NCBI GenBank assembly: GCA_049840395.1
Contig: JASGLD010000005.1
Location: forward strand, 248,001 to 312,000
DNA from: CAILZL01 sp049840395
GTDB taxonomy: Bacteria > Pseudomonadota > Gammaproteobacteria > Steroidobacterales > Steroidobacteraceae
Length of the DNA stretch: 64,000 nt
Reading direction: 5' to 3'
Within the stretch, counting starts at the first letter, position 1, and every line of letters starts with the position of its first letter. The notes beneath the pieces are model-generated. The model was given only the letters and a program-made list of their open reading frames with translations. It was not told where the DNA came from and ran no database searches. The position numbers and the translations under genes were made by a program. Positions 23,504 to 31,751 of the stretch are shown in pieces.

Positions 23504-25819
23504 TTGATCAATCGTAAGCAGTGTGGGGGCGCATCATGGCTGATGTGCTGCATTTTGCTGGTTATGCCGCTGCGTCATGGCGACGCCGCGACGCAGCGCT
23601 ATGCCTTGGAGATTCCCAGCCAACCCTTGGGTAGCGCACTTACCGCATTGGCTCGTTCGGTCAAGCGGCAACTGATTTTCTCCGATGACCTGGTGGCGGG
23701 CCAACAAGCGCCGAGCCTCAGCGGTGAATATGAGTTGGAAGTGGCACTGACGCAGCTGCTGAAGACCACCGGCCTGCAGGCCCAGTTCACCGACAGCGGC
23801 GTCATCATGATCAAACGCGAAGCCACACGAGCGGTGGTTACCAAACCTGCTGTGGTTCCGCCGTCGCTGCCCATCGAGCCGGAAGAAATTTTGCAGACCG
23901 TCTATGTGACGGCAGAGAAGCGCCGTGAAAATGTACAAAGGGTGGCGGCTTCGGTGACGGCCATCTCCGGCGAGGAGTTGTCGCGACAATTGGCACCGCA
24001 GCTGGATGCATTGGTGCGCAGTGTGCCTGGTGTAACCGTGCAATCGGGGCCGCTGGGCTTTCAATTCTATCTGCGCGGTCTGGGTACCGATCGCTCCAAC
24101 GGCGTTTCGCCCATCAATGTCAGTGTCGACAGTGTGTATCGCGGTCGCCGCGAAGCGATCAGCCTGCCCACCTACGATCTATATGCAGTGGAAGTGCTGC
24201 GCGGTCCGCAGGGCATGTTGTACGGGCGCAATGCCAGCGGCGGCAGCATCAATCTCATTTCCAAAGCACCGCAGCTGGATGCCTTCGAAGCTTCGGCGCG
24301 GGTGGGCGCGGGTAACCATGATCTGTTGCAAGGCGAGGGCATGGTCAATCTGCCGGTGGGCGATGAAGTGGCGGTGCGCGTGGCCGGTGTGGCCACCGGA
24401 CATAGCGGCTATCTCAGCAATGGCGCCGACGATCTACGCAATCAATCGGGGCGCATCAAGTTGCGCTATCAACCCAGCGCCGACCTGCAATTGGAGTTAG
24501 CCAGCGATTATGCGCATGTGGGCGGTCATGGCGCCGGCGCCATTGATATTGGCAGCATCGATCTTGAACATCCCTGGCGTTCCAATGAAGTGGCTGGTCG
24601 CATCAGCACCGACATGACTTCAACCTGGGCGCATGCCGATTGGAATTTGGGACCAGCGCATCTGGTCACAGTGTTATCCACCAGTCAGTTGCAGTTCCGG
24701 CAGATCTCCTATCTCGCTGGTAACAATGTTCGCCTGGATAACAGCGAACATCAGGCCACCGCCGAAGTTCGTCTGGAATCGGGTACGGGTGCGCACTACA
24801 AATGGATGGGCGGCTTCTACTATCTCAACGAAGGGCTGCGCAGTCGCAATGTCGATGCCTTGCGCAACGATGTGTTGTACGTGCCGCAACAGGACAATCG
24901 TTCCTATGCCGCCTTCGGTCGTGTCAGTGTGCCGCTGGATGAGCGTTGGCGATTGACGGCGGGTCTGCGTTACAGCAGCGATGACATGAATCTGCGCCGC
25001 GAACGTTATCGCAACGATGCATTGGTACAACGCGATGCCGGCGATCAACGCCTGCATGCGCTTAGCTACCAGGCACAGTTAGGCTTCGATGTCACACCCG
25101 GTGCGATGTTGTACGCGGATATATCCACCGGTTTCAAACTCGGTGGCTTTGCCACCGATGCCGGCGGCGTGCTTAGCACCTATCCTTCGGAAGACGTCAT
25201 TGCCTATGCGCTGGGCATCAAGAGCCGTTGGCTGGATGAGCAGCTGCAACTCAACGGTGAAGTGTTTCGCTATGACTACCAGCACTTCCAGCAGTTTGTG
25301 GTCAGTGCCAGCGGCACGCTGGCCTATTCCGTTCCGGGCACAGAGGTCACGGGCGCCGAGCTGGAGTCACGCCTGCGCTGGACCCGCCGCGATGAATTGG
25401 GTGCATCTGTGGCCTATCTGGACTCGAAGTTGGGAACGCTGGTGATCAATCAAATCAGCTACACCGGCAGACCATTGCCGCATGCGCCTAGCTGGTCCGC
25501 CAATCTGGATTATCAGCATCGTTTTGATATGAGTTCATCCTGGCAACTCAGCGCGCAGGGTCGGGTGCACTATGAAACGCAGAGTTGGTTGGGAATTGAC
25601 CCGCTGCCCGAGGCGCGTGAACCGGCGCATACCTATTCCGAGTTGAATCTATTGCTGGAGCCGGTTGCAGCGGGTCGCGTCGATTGGGATGTGTCGGCCT
25701 ATGTGCACAACATCGAGAATCATGCGGTGCGCCAGGGGCTGCAATATCTCGGACCGCAACGCGCCTTGTTTATCGGTCCGCCGCGTACCTGGGGTGTGGT
25801 GTTGTCGATGCGCTTTTAA
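23504..25819 (+). CDS. TonB-dependent receptor with STN signalling domain
   Basis: 771 residues. A signal peptide is followed by an STN domain (about 33-104: YALEIPSQPLGSALTALARS to GVIMIKREA), then a TonB box QTVYVTAEKR (131-140). The plug has the motif VEVLRGPQGMLYGRNASGGS, and the 22-strand barrel ends TWGVVLSMRF. The STN domain talks to FecR, so the preceding sigma/FecR pair probably regulates this gene. The start is TTG 23504, chosen because GAGGG lies 6 bases upstream and no ATG gives a signal peptide. The ligand is unknown. Confidence 0.93.
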   Translation: MINRKQCGGASWLMCCILLVMPLRHGDAATQRYALEIPSQPLGSALTALARSVKRQLIFSDDLVAGQQAPSLSGEYELEVALTQLLKTTGLQAQFTDSGVIMIKREATRAVVTKPAVVPPSLPIEPEEILQTVYVTAEKRRENVQRVAASVTAISGEELSRQLAPQLDALVRSVPGVTVQSGPLGFQFYLRGLGTDRSNGVSPINVSVDSVYRGRREAISLPTYDLYAVEVLRGPQGMLYGRNASGGSINLISKAPQLDAFEASARVGAGNHDLLQGEGMVNLPVGDEVAVRVAGVATGHSGYLSNGADDLRNQSGRIKLRYQPSADLQLELASDYAHVGGHGAGAIDIGSIDLEHPWRSNEVAGRISTDMTSTWAHADWNLGPAHLVTVLSTSQLQFRQISYLAGNNVRLDNSEHQATAEVRLESGTGAHYKWMGGFYYLNEGLRSRNVDALRNDVLYVPQQDNRSYAAFGRVSVPLDERWRLTAGLRYSSDDMNLRRERYRNDALVQRDAGDQRLHALSYQAQLGFDVTPGAMLYADISTGFKLGGFATDAGGVLSTYPSEDVIAYALGIKSRWLDEQLQLNGEVFRYDYQHFQQFVVSASGTLAYSVPGTEVTGAELESRLRWTRRDELGASVAYLDSKLGTLVINQISYTGRPLPHAPSWSANLDYQHRFDMSSSWQLSAQGRVHYETQSWLGIDPLPEAREPAHTYSELNLLLEPVAAGRVDWDVSAYVHNIENHAVRQGLQYLGPQRALFIGPPRTWGVVLSMRF

Positions 25820-25846
25820 GCAAGGCCTTATCGGTTCTTTATATTT

Positions 25847-25918
25847 CGTCATTCCCGCGAAGGCGGGAATCCAGCAAAACAATAATTTCACTAGATTCCC
25901 GCCTTCGCGGGAATGACG
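25847..25918. repeat. REPIN-like pair of inverted REP units
   Basis: CGTCATTCCCGCGAAGGCGG begins the element and its inverse closes it at 25918. It lies between the receptor gene and ndh, which converge; it may terminate both. Confidence 0.85.
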
Positions 25919-25923
25919 TCAGC

Positions 25924-27219
25924 CTAGTGCGATTTATCGTCATTAGACGACTCACCAAACGTCCGCCACTCACGCCCGACAATCAATCGCGCACCTCGCC
26001 CATAAGTCCAATAAGACCACGCCCATTGCACCAGCACCGAGGCGCGATTGCGAAAGCCGCTGAGTCGATAGATGTGCAGCAGCAACCAGAACCACCAGGC
26101 TAGATAACCGCTGAGGTGGAACTTACCCGCTTCATACAAGGCGCGGCTGCGACCGATAGTGGCGAGATGTCCCCAGTCGCGATAGTGGAAGGGTTTACGC
26201 GTTTGCTTGCGCAAGTCATTGCGAATGCACTGACCCGCATAGATGCCTTGCTGCATGGCCACGTCGGCGGTGCCGGGCAATACCTTGCAGGTATGTGGGT
26301 CGGTATAACGCGCCAGATCGCCTAGTACGAATAGTCGATCATCGCCTGCTACAGTCAACACCTCGTTTACCGACAAACGACCGGCATTATCAGTAGCAAC
26401 ACCCAGTGCGTTGCCCAGGGCAGCAGCCAGTGGCGAAGCACGTACGCCAGCCGCCCATAGGATCGTACCGACACGCAGGGTTTCATTGCCGATTTGCAAA
26501 GTGCCTGCGTCAATATGCGTGACGCGCGCCTGTGTCCACACTTGCACGCCCAGGCTTTCCAAATCGCGCACCGCACGCGCTGCCAAGGAAGCTTCGAAGC
26601 TGGGCAAGATACGCGGTCCAGCCTCAATCAACATGATGCGCGCCAGACGTGGGTCGATCTTGCGGAAGTCGCGTGCCAGTGTGTAACGACTCATTTCACC
26701 GATGGCGCCGGCCAGTTCAACGCCGGTGGGACCGCCGCCGATGATGGCGAAACTGAGTTGCTCGCGTTGCCGCACCGGATCGTCGGTAGTCTCTGCAGCT
26801 TCAAAGGCGCGTAGAACGCGTGCACGAATTTCGGTGGCCTGTGGCAGAGTCTTCAAGCCGGGTGCATGCGTTTCCCATTCCTCATGTCCGAAATAGGCAT
26901 GAGTGGCGCCACAGGCCAGCAATAGATAGTCGTAGTGGAGCACACCGACACTGGTAGCTACCGTGCGTTGCGCAGGATCAATATGCGTGGTGGTGGCCAT
27001 CAGCACCCGCACATTGCGTGCCTTCGACAAAATGCCGCGAATCGGCGCCGCGATCTCGGCGGGACTTAGACCCGCAGTGGCCACTTGATATAGCAGGGGT
27101 TGAAACACGTGATGGTTTTCGCGATCCACCAGTGTGACTTCAATGTCGGCCTGATTGGCCAACACCTTGGCAGCATTGAGTCCGGCAAACCCGGCACCGA
27201 CGATGACAACCTGAGTCAT
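25924..27219 (-). CDS. ndh: Type II NADH dehydrogenase
   Basis: 431 residues. Two Rossmann motifs are present: the FAD-binding VVIVGAGFAGLNAAK (4-18) and the NADH-binding FAIIGGGPTGVELAGAIGEM. The C-terminal flavin segment is LFVLGDLARY, with TADVAMQQGIYAGQ and a membrane-associating hydrophobic part (LAWWFWLLLHIYRLSGF) as in NDH-2. The enzyme oxidises NADH to reduce quinone without pumping protons. The upstream small protein gene at 27348-27545 is on the same strand, 128 bases before the start. A hairpin (27252-27274) lies in that gap. Confidence 0.95.
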   Translation of the reverse strand: MTQVVIVGAGFAGLNAAKVLANQADIEVTLVDRENHHVFQPLLYQVATAGLSPAEIAAPIRGILSKARNVRVLMATTTHIDPAQRTVATSVGVLHYDYLLLACGATHAYFGHEEWETHAPGLKTLPQATEIRARVLRAFEAAETTDDPVRQREQLSFAIIGGGPTGVELAGAIGEMSRYTLARDFRKIDPRLARIMLIEAGPRILPSFEASLAARAVRDLESLGVQVWTQARVTHIDAGTLQIGNETLRVGTILWAAGVRASPLAAALGNALGVATDNAGRLSVNEVLTVAGDDRLFVLGDLARYTDPHTCKVLPGTADVAMQQGIYAGQCIRNDLRKQTRKPFHYRDWGHLATIGRSRALYEAGKFHLSGYLAWWFWLLLHIYRLSGFRNRASVLVQWAWSYWTYGRGARLIVGREWRTFGESSNDDKSH

Positions 27220-27347
27220 AGCGATTCCGATGCAGTACGCAGGTTTTATATGTTACCTCATACGAGCAGGTAACTTTTCTGCTACAGGTGCTGGTTGGCG
27301 ATCCTGGGTGTGATGCAAAGGTTTAACAATCAAAAGGCTGGATTCGT

Positions 27348-27545
27348 CTAACCAATCGCGTTTTGAACATCGACGCTATAAGGCCGATGCGTAGTGGGTC
27401 CGGACAGATCGCTCCATTGCACTCGTACATAGCCATCCGGCAGCACTGCGACCACCACGCCGGTGATGTTGAGATGCGATCCCGATAACCGTACGCGATC
27501 ACCCACTTTCAAGGGATGACCATTCTCCACCGTGACTGCAGTCAT
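27348..27545 (-). CDS. Small SH3-like (KOW-type) protein
   Basis: 65 residues starting at ATG 27545, preceded by GAGGCGGG; an in-frame TTG four codons earlier is less likely. The sequence LKVGDRVRLSG, followed by GVVVAVLPDGYVRVQWSD, looks like a small KOW/SH3-like beta-barrel. Many genomes encode such unnamed 50-70-residue proteins. No partner or function can be assigned; it may be cotranscribed with ndh. Confidence 0.65.
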   Translation of the reverse strand: MTAVTVENGHPLKVGDRVRLSGSHLNITGVVVAVLPDGYVRVQWSDLSGPTTHRPYSVDVQNAIG

Positions 27546-27687
27546 ATCCCGCCTCAATGGTTAGCCGATTTGTAAGGGTGTGCAGCATCGGCCTGAGACG
27601 GTGCAAAGTTAATCCGGCCGTGCACCCATATTCGAATGCGTAGTTTTTATGAGGGGACTCGGTGGAGTTACTTAGTGGCTGAGTCTG

Positions 27688-27794
27688 CCCCCACCCTAAC
27701 CCTCCTCCGTCGAACAGGGGACGGAACAGAAGTAGCCGAGTTGACTGTCTTAATTCCCTTCTCCGTTCCACGGGGGAGGGTTAGGGTGGGGGCA
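27688..27794. repeat. CCCCCACCC-type palindromic element, copy 2
   Basis: CCCCCACCCTAACCCTCCTC opens the element and its inverse GGGGGAGGGTTAGGGTGGGG closes it. It lies at the left edge of the TIR/patatin locus. Confidence 0.85.
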
Positions 27795-27813
27795 CTCTTA
27801 GATCGGCTTCAAC

Positions 27814-28773
27814 CTACGACTTCGGCGCATCAACTTGGCGAATAGCATCGAACTCAATGGGTGGATTGCTGGTAAAACCGCCACTGATCTGCAAACGCAA
27901 ATGCAGCGTATCGCCGTCCAATTCGCCACTGAAGCTATGCGTCAATTGGCGATCCTGATTATTCATCGACTCAACGCTGTGAGTGACGAAACTGAAATTA
28001 CGGCCGTTGACCGTGAACTGCTCGATGCCGCGTGGATACTTCAAGAAGCTGGCCGTGCCGGTCAAGCTTCCTGCGAATAATTTGAATTCGAGAGTTTCCG
28101 GATAGCGATCGCCCCAGGCATATCGAACATCAGTGGTTGAAACCCATGAGCCCACCAGCTTTTCAGTCGTAGCTGCGGTCAGTGCAGCCGTTGCATCGAT
28201 GGGATTCGGAGCAACCGGCGCCACTACAGAGTCACTGCGTTGCACATACCAAGCAGCGCCCGCTGCGATAACCAGCGCCGCCAGGCCGGCAACTAGCCAT
28301 TGCTTAAACCTGGGACGCGGCATGTCCAACCCTTCAACCAAGCGCGCCAGATCCGCTTCCCAACTGGCTTCATTCAACGTCAACGCCTGACGACTGGTCA
28401 GCGCACGTAGCGGTTCGGGGAGCTCCTCAGTCTTTGGTAAAGACGCACCGCTGAGCAGCACCGGTATCACCTTGTGCGTGGATGCCAGCGCCGAGGCCAC
28501 TTCCATGCGCACGAAATCCTGAGGATCATCAATACGACGCGTGCCATCGGCTTTCACACCCGCCCAACGTGGGCCGATCAATACCAAGGTCACGCTGGCC
28601 TGCGCCAGACTGGCATCGATCACGTCGGAAAACTTTTCGCCCGCAGCAATATCACGCACATCGCGGAATACGCGATTCCTGCCCAGCGCGTGCTCCAAGG
28701 CATCTTCAAGTCGCCCGGCATAGCCGGCGCAGTCGTCGCGACGATAGGAGATAAACACCGCTGATTTATTCAT
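27814..28773 (-). CDS. TIR-domain membrane protein with extracytoplasmic C-terminal domain
   Basis: 319 residues. The N-terminal TIR domain (about 5-145) starts AVFISYRRDDCAGYAGRLED, with FRDVRDIAAGEKFSDVIDAS, TLVLIGPRWA and DPQDFVRMEVASALA. Glu91 sits where the catalytic Glu of NADase TIR domains such as SARM1 lies. A membrane helix (about 159-177) and a short linker lead to a C-terminal domain of about 115 residues beginning LVGSWVSTTDVRYAWGDRYP, probably a lipocalin-like sandwich outside the membrane. It is divergent from the patatin gene with 149 bases between. TIR domains can be NADases, signalling producers or scaffolds; which applies is not known. Confidence 0.87.
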   Translation of the reverse strand: MNKSAVFISYRRDDCAGYAGRLEDALEHALGRNRVFRDVRDIAAGEKFSDVIDASLAQASVTLVLIGPRWAGVKADGTRRIDDPQDFVRMEVASALASTHKVIPVLLSGASLPKTEELPEPLRALTSRQALTLNEASWEADLARLVEGLDMPRPRFKQWLVAGLAALVIAAGAAWYVQRSDSVVAPVAPNPIDATAALTAATTEKLVGSWVSTTDVRYAWGDRYPETLEFKLFAGSLTGTASFLKYPRGIEQFTVNGRNFSFVTHSVESMNNQDRQLTHSFSGELDGDTLHLRLQISGGFTSNPPIEFDAIRQVDAPKS

Positions 28774-28804
28774 GGGCCAGGTCCAGATCTAAGTCCTTAT
28801 CGAA

Positions 28805-28827
28805 ACGGTCCGCGACCATGGGACCGT
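28805..28827. promoter_or_regulatory. Inverted repeat in the TIR/patatin divergent promoter region
   Basis: ACGGTCC and GGACCGT, 9 bases apart, lie in the 149-base divergent region (28774-28922) between the TIR and patatin genes. Possible operator; unproven. Confidence 0.35.
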
Positions 28828-28922
28828 ACAGACTGAAAGCATGGGGTGTAGTAGCATCTTGGCGAGTTCGATGCCGTAAATCAATTTACCAACAGGCTTT
28901 GATCTTAGAGGGATAGCCATTC

Positions 28923-30077
28923 ATGCCTACTGCGCTTGAAACACGAATATCGACCCTCGGCCAGAAAAAGATTCTCGCCTGCGACGGTGGCGGCATCATG
29001 GGCCTGATGAGTGTGGAGATCCTGGCGCGCATCGAAACCGAATTACGTCTGGCCTTCAAAAATCCGCAATTGGTATTGGCGGATTACTTCGACTTTGTCT
29101 GCGGCACCAGCACCGGCGCGATTATTGCTGCCTGTATCAGCGCCGGCATGTCCATGGACACCATTCGCACCTTCTATGTGGATAGCGGCGCCGATATGTT
29201 CGATCGTGCCTCATTAGCCAAGCGTTTGCGCTATGACTACAACAGCGAACCGCTGGCGCTGAAGTTGCGCGAAGTATTCACGCAGCACTTGGGTAACGAC
29301 ACCACCTTGGGGAGTTCGGGTCTGCGCACCTTGTTGATGACGGTGCTGCGCAATGCCACCACCGATTCGCCCTGGCCGGTATGGAATAACCCTCACGCCA
29401 AGTTCAACCAACGCGAACGTAAGGATTGCAATCTCAACCTGCCGCTGTGGCAATTGGTACGGGCCAGTACCGCAGCGCCGACTTACTTCCCACCGGAAGT
29501 GGTCACGTTCGCGCCGAATACGCCGGACGAATATAGCTTCATCTTTGTCGATGGCGGTGTCACCACCTATAACAATCCAGCCTTCCTGGCTTTTCAGATG
29601 GCGACGGCCAAGCCTTATGCGCTTAACTGGTCGGTGGGTGCACAGCAATTGTTGATCGTATCGGTGGGCACGGGCGGTACGGCTAAAGCAAGGCCCAATC
29701 TGCAGGCCAACGATCTATGGTTACTCGACAATGCCAAGAATGTTCCGGCTGCATTGATGAATGCCGCCAGTGCCGGCTGGGACATGGCCTGCCGCACCTT
29801 GGGCGAGTGCCGGCATGGTGCAGCCATCGACAGCGAGTACGGCGACATGGTGTGCGGTGCTGATGCATGCAATTGGAGTGGCGCCAAGCTGTTTACTTAC
29901 ATGCGTTACGATCCCGATGTATCCGCTGCCGGCTTACAAGCGCTGGGTTTGGGTAGCATCGATCCGGCACATGTGCAGCTGCTCGACTCGGTGCAATACA
30001 TTCCGGAAATTCAGCGGGTCGGGCAGGTATATGCGGAGAAGCATGTGGCTGCCGGGCACTTCCGAGGTTTTGTCTGA
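28923..30077 (+). CDS. Patatin-like phospholipase
   Basis: 384 residues without signal peptide or membrane helix. The patatin oxyanion motif is DGGGIMGL (21-28), the nucleophile elbow GTSTG has Ser63, and the catalytic Asp210 is in the DGG motif FVDGGVTTYNNPAF. The layout resembles CapV-type patatins that act as membrane-degrading effectors in CBASS, although no CD-NTase lies nearby. ATG 28923 follows GAGGGAT. It starts a three-gene plus-strand unit with a PGDYG-like protein (20-base gap) and a TIR protein. Its function as a phospholipase follows from the triad, its role from context. Confidence 0.9.
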   Translation: MPTALETRISTLGQKKILACDGGGIMGLMSVEILARIETELRLAFKNPQLVLADYFDFVCGTSTGAIIAACISAGMSMDTIRTFYVDSGADMFDRASLAKRLRYDYNSEPLALKLREVFTQHLGNDTTLGSSGLRTLLMTVLRNATTDSPWPVWNNPHAKFNQRERKDCNLNLPLWQLVRASTAAPTYFPPEVVTFAPNTPDEYSFIFVDGGVTTYNNPAFLAFQMATAKPYALNWSVGAQQLLIVSVGTGGTAKARPNLQANDLWLLDNAKNVPAALMNAASAGWDMACRTLGECRHGAAIDSEYGDMVCGADACNWSGAKLFTYMRYDPDVSAAGLQALGLGSIDPAHVQLLDSVQYIPEIQRVGQVYAEKHVAAGHFRGFV

Positions 30078-30097
30078 ACCATCTGCATTAGTAAATC

Positions 30098-30481
30098 ATG
30101 CGTGCAAAATACAAAAAGAAGGCTGATCAATACGTTACTGCCGTGCAGTTGAATCTGGAGCTCAGCAGCTTCGGTTATCGCAAGTGGGGTGGTGAGCAAA
30201 CGGCCAGCAGGGGTGATTGGCTGGTGGACAATCGCGGTGATGTTTACACGGTGGAGCAAAGCTCCTTTGCCCGTACTTACCAACAATTGAGTCCGGGCGT
30301 GTATGTGAAGACCACGCCGATCTGGGCGGAGCGTGTTGCTAAAGCAGGTGCGGTGAATACCTTTGAAGGCGTATCGCACTATGCAGCTGGCGATTACCTG
30401 GTCTCGAATAATGAAGATGGCAGCGATGCCTATTGCATGACCGCCGAAAAATTTACTGCCATGTACGAACGCGATGAGTAA
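30098..30481 (+). CDS. Small protein with two PGDYG-like motifs
   Basis: 127 residues, basic at the N-terminus. Two related units are visible: RGDWLVDNRGDVYTVEQSSF (38-57) and AGDYLVSNNEDGSDAYCMTA (97-116), the second ending KFTAMYE. This resembles the PGDYG domain, which I recall as small sensor-like domains in signalling proteins; the family assignment is tentative. It lies 20 bases after the patatin stop and its own end overlaps the following TIR gene start by 8 bases, so the three are translationally coupled. It may act as an adaptor or sensor. Confidence 0.7.
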   Translation: MRAKYKKKADQYVTAVQLNLELSSFGYRKWGGEQTASRGDWLVDNRGDVYTVEQSSFARTYQQLSPGVYVKTTPIWAERVAKAGAVNTFEGVSHYAAGDYLVSNNEDGSDAYCMTAEKFTAMYERDE

Positions 30482-31514
30482 TGCACACAACTCGGGGACG
30501 GCATCCATGCAGGGCGTATTCATCAGCTACCGTCGTCTCGACAGCCAGAGTGCCGCCGGTCGCCTGGCAGACCATCTCAAGAAACGTCTGCCCAATACGC
30601 CGCTGTTCCGCGATGTCGAAACCATTGAACCGGGCGTGGACTTTGTCGATGCCATCAATCGCGCACTGCAGTCCTGCGGTGTATTGCTGGCGGTGATCGG
30701 TCCGCGCTGGATATCGCTAACCGATGCCAACGGCCGGCGTCGTCTCGACGATCCGAACGATTACACCCGCCTGGAAATTGTCACCGCTCTGCAACGCAGT
30801 AATGTGCGCGTCATTCCGGTGTTGGTTGAAGGTGCGGGCATGCCGCGTACCGAAGAATTGCCGGAAGATCTACAGCCATTATGCCGTCGCAATGCCATTG
30901 AACTGACGGATCGACGCTGGGACTATGATGTCGGCCAATTGGAAGAAACGCTGCGCAAGGCATTGAATATCGATCCTGCGCCGAATCCACGCCCGACACC
31001 TGATCCAAAGCCTATCCCCGACCCTATCAAGCCGGAGCCTGTAACGACTTCATTGCCTTGGTATAAACGGCTCACCACTAAGCAGTGGTGGTATATCGCT
31101 GGCGCTGTAGTGGTGTTGGCGGCAATCGATCAACAGATCGAAAACCGCGATGACTATTTGGACGATTATTCGAGTTATAACAGTGCGCCAGTCAATGCAG
31201 CGCCTGCCAACACACAAACCAATACACCGATTAATACTCAGACAACATTGACGGGCTATTGGCAGGACAACGAAGGTGGCAAGTACGAGGTCTACCAACA
31301 AGGCAATCAAGTTGCCCTGCGTGGTACCAATAGTGGTGGCACGGTGTATGGCACGGGTGTGATGGCCAACAATCAGATCAGTTTGAACTATACCGTCAAT
31401 GGCGTTCCTTATGCGGCCATGCTGATGGTTGGTGCGGATGGGAAGTTAACGGGTCAGTACGGCAGTAATGTTTCTGGTCTTAGTGGCGAGATTACTTTGT
31501 CTCGGGTGCGGTAG
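30474..31514 (+). CDS. TIR-domain membrane protein (second copy)
   Basis: 346 residues. The N-terminal TIR domain begins VFISYRRLDSQSAAGRLADH and continues through LFRDVETIEPGVDFVDAI, VLLAVIGPRWI and DPNDYTRLEIVTALQ, where Glu101 matches the catalytic Glu position. A Pro-rich linker (168-190), a hydrophobic segment WWYIAGAVVVLAAI (about 205-218) and an Asn/Thr-rich stretch lead to a C-terminal domain starting LTGYWQDNEGGKYEVYQQGN. The start at ATG 30474 overlaps the previous gene; ATG 30507 is an alternative. Same architecture as the TIR protein at 27814, but the outer domains differ in sequence. Confidence 0.87.
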   Translation: MSNAHNSGTASMQGVFISYRRLDSQSAAGRLADHLKKRLPNTPLFRDVETIEPGVDFVDAINRALQSCGVLLAVIGPRWISLTDANGRRRLDDPNDYTRLEIVTALQRSNVRVIPVLVEGAGMPRTEELPEDLQPLCRRNAIELTDRRWDYDVGQLEETLRKALNIDPAPNPRPTPDPKPIPDPIKPEPVTTSLPWYKRLTTKQWWYIAGAVVVLAAIDQQIENRDDYLDDYSSYNSAPVNAAPANTQTNTPINTQTTLTGYWQDNEGGKYEVYQQGNQVALRGTNSGGTVYGTGVMANNQISLNYTVNGVPYAAMLMVGADGKLTGQYGSNVSGLSGEITLSRVR

Positions 31515-31524
31515 CGGCGTTTCG

Positions 31525-31702
31525 CCCCCACCCCAACCCTCCCCCGTAGGAACAGGGGAGGGGTTTGAGAATAGGGGAAGGAGTTAAAGCATTCGTGGGA
31601 GTGAGCTGAAACATTGCCGCATCGCGCTTCTTGACCCTACCCACAATACGGAAGCGAGCGGTTTTCCCTCCCCTGTTCCTACGGGGGAGGGCAGGGTGGG
31701 GG
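31525..31702. repeat. CCCCCACCC-type palindromic element, copy 3
   Basis: CCCCCACCCCAACCCTCCCC opens the element; an inverted GGGGGAGGGCAGGGTGGGGG closes it. Starts 11 bases after the TIR gene stop, at the right edge of the TIR/patatin locus. Confidence 0.85.
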
Positions 31703-31751
31703 CATCTTAGGATTGATGCATTGGCCCATCACTTAACTATACGAAAAATTT

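Noticed and set aside
27252..27274. Hairpin upstream of ndh as a terminator
   Set aside because: Only 7-bp arms with a 9-base loop and no T tract on the transcribed strand.
28923..30077. CBASS assignment for the patatin gene
   Set aside because: No CD-NTase gene in the window; a patatin alone is not enough.
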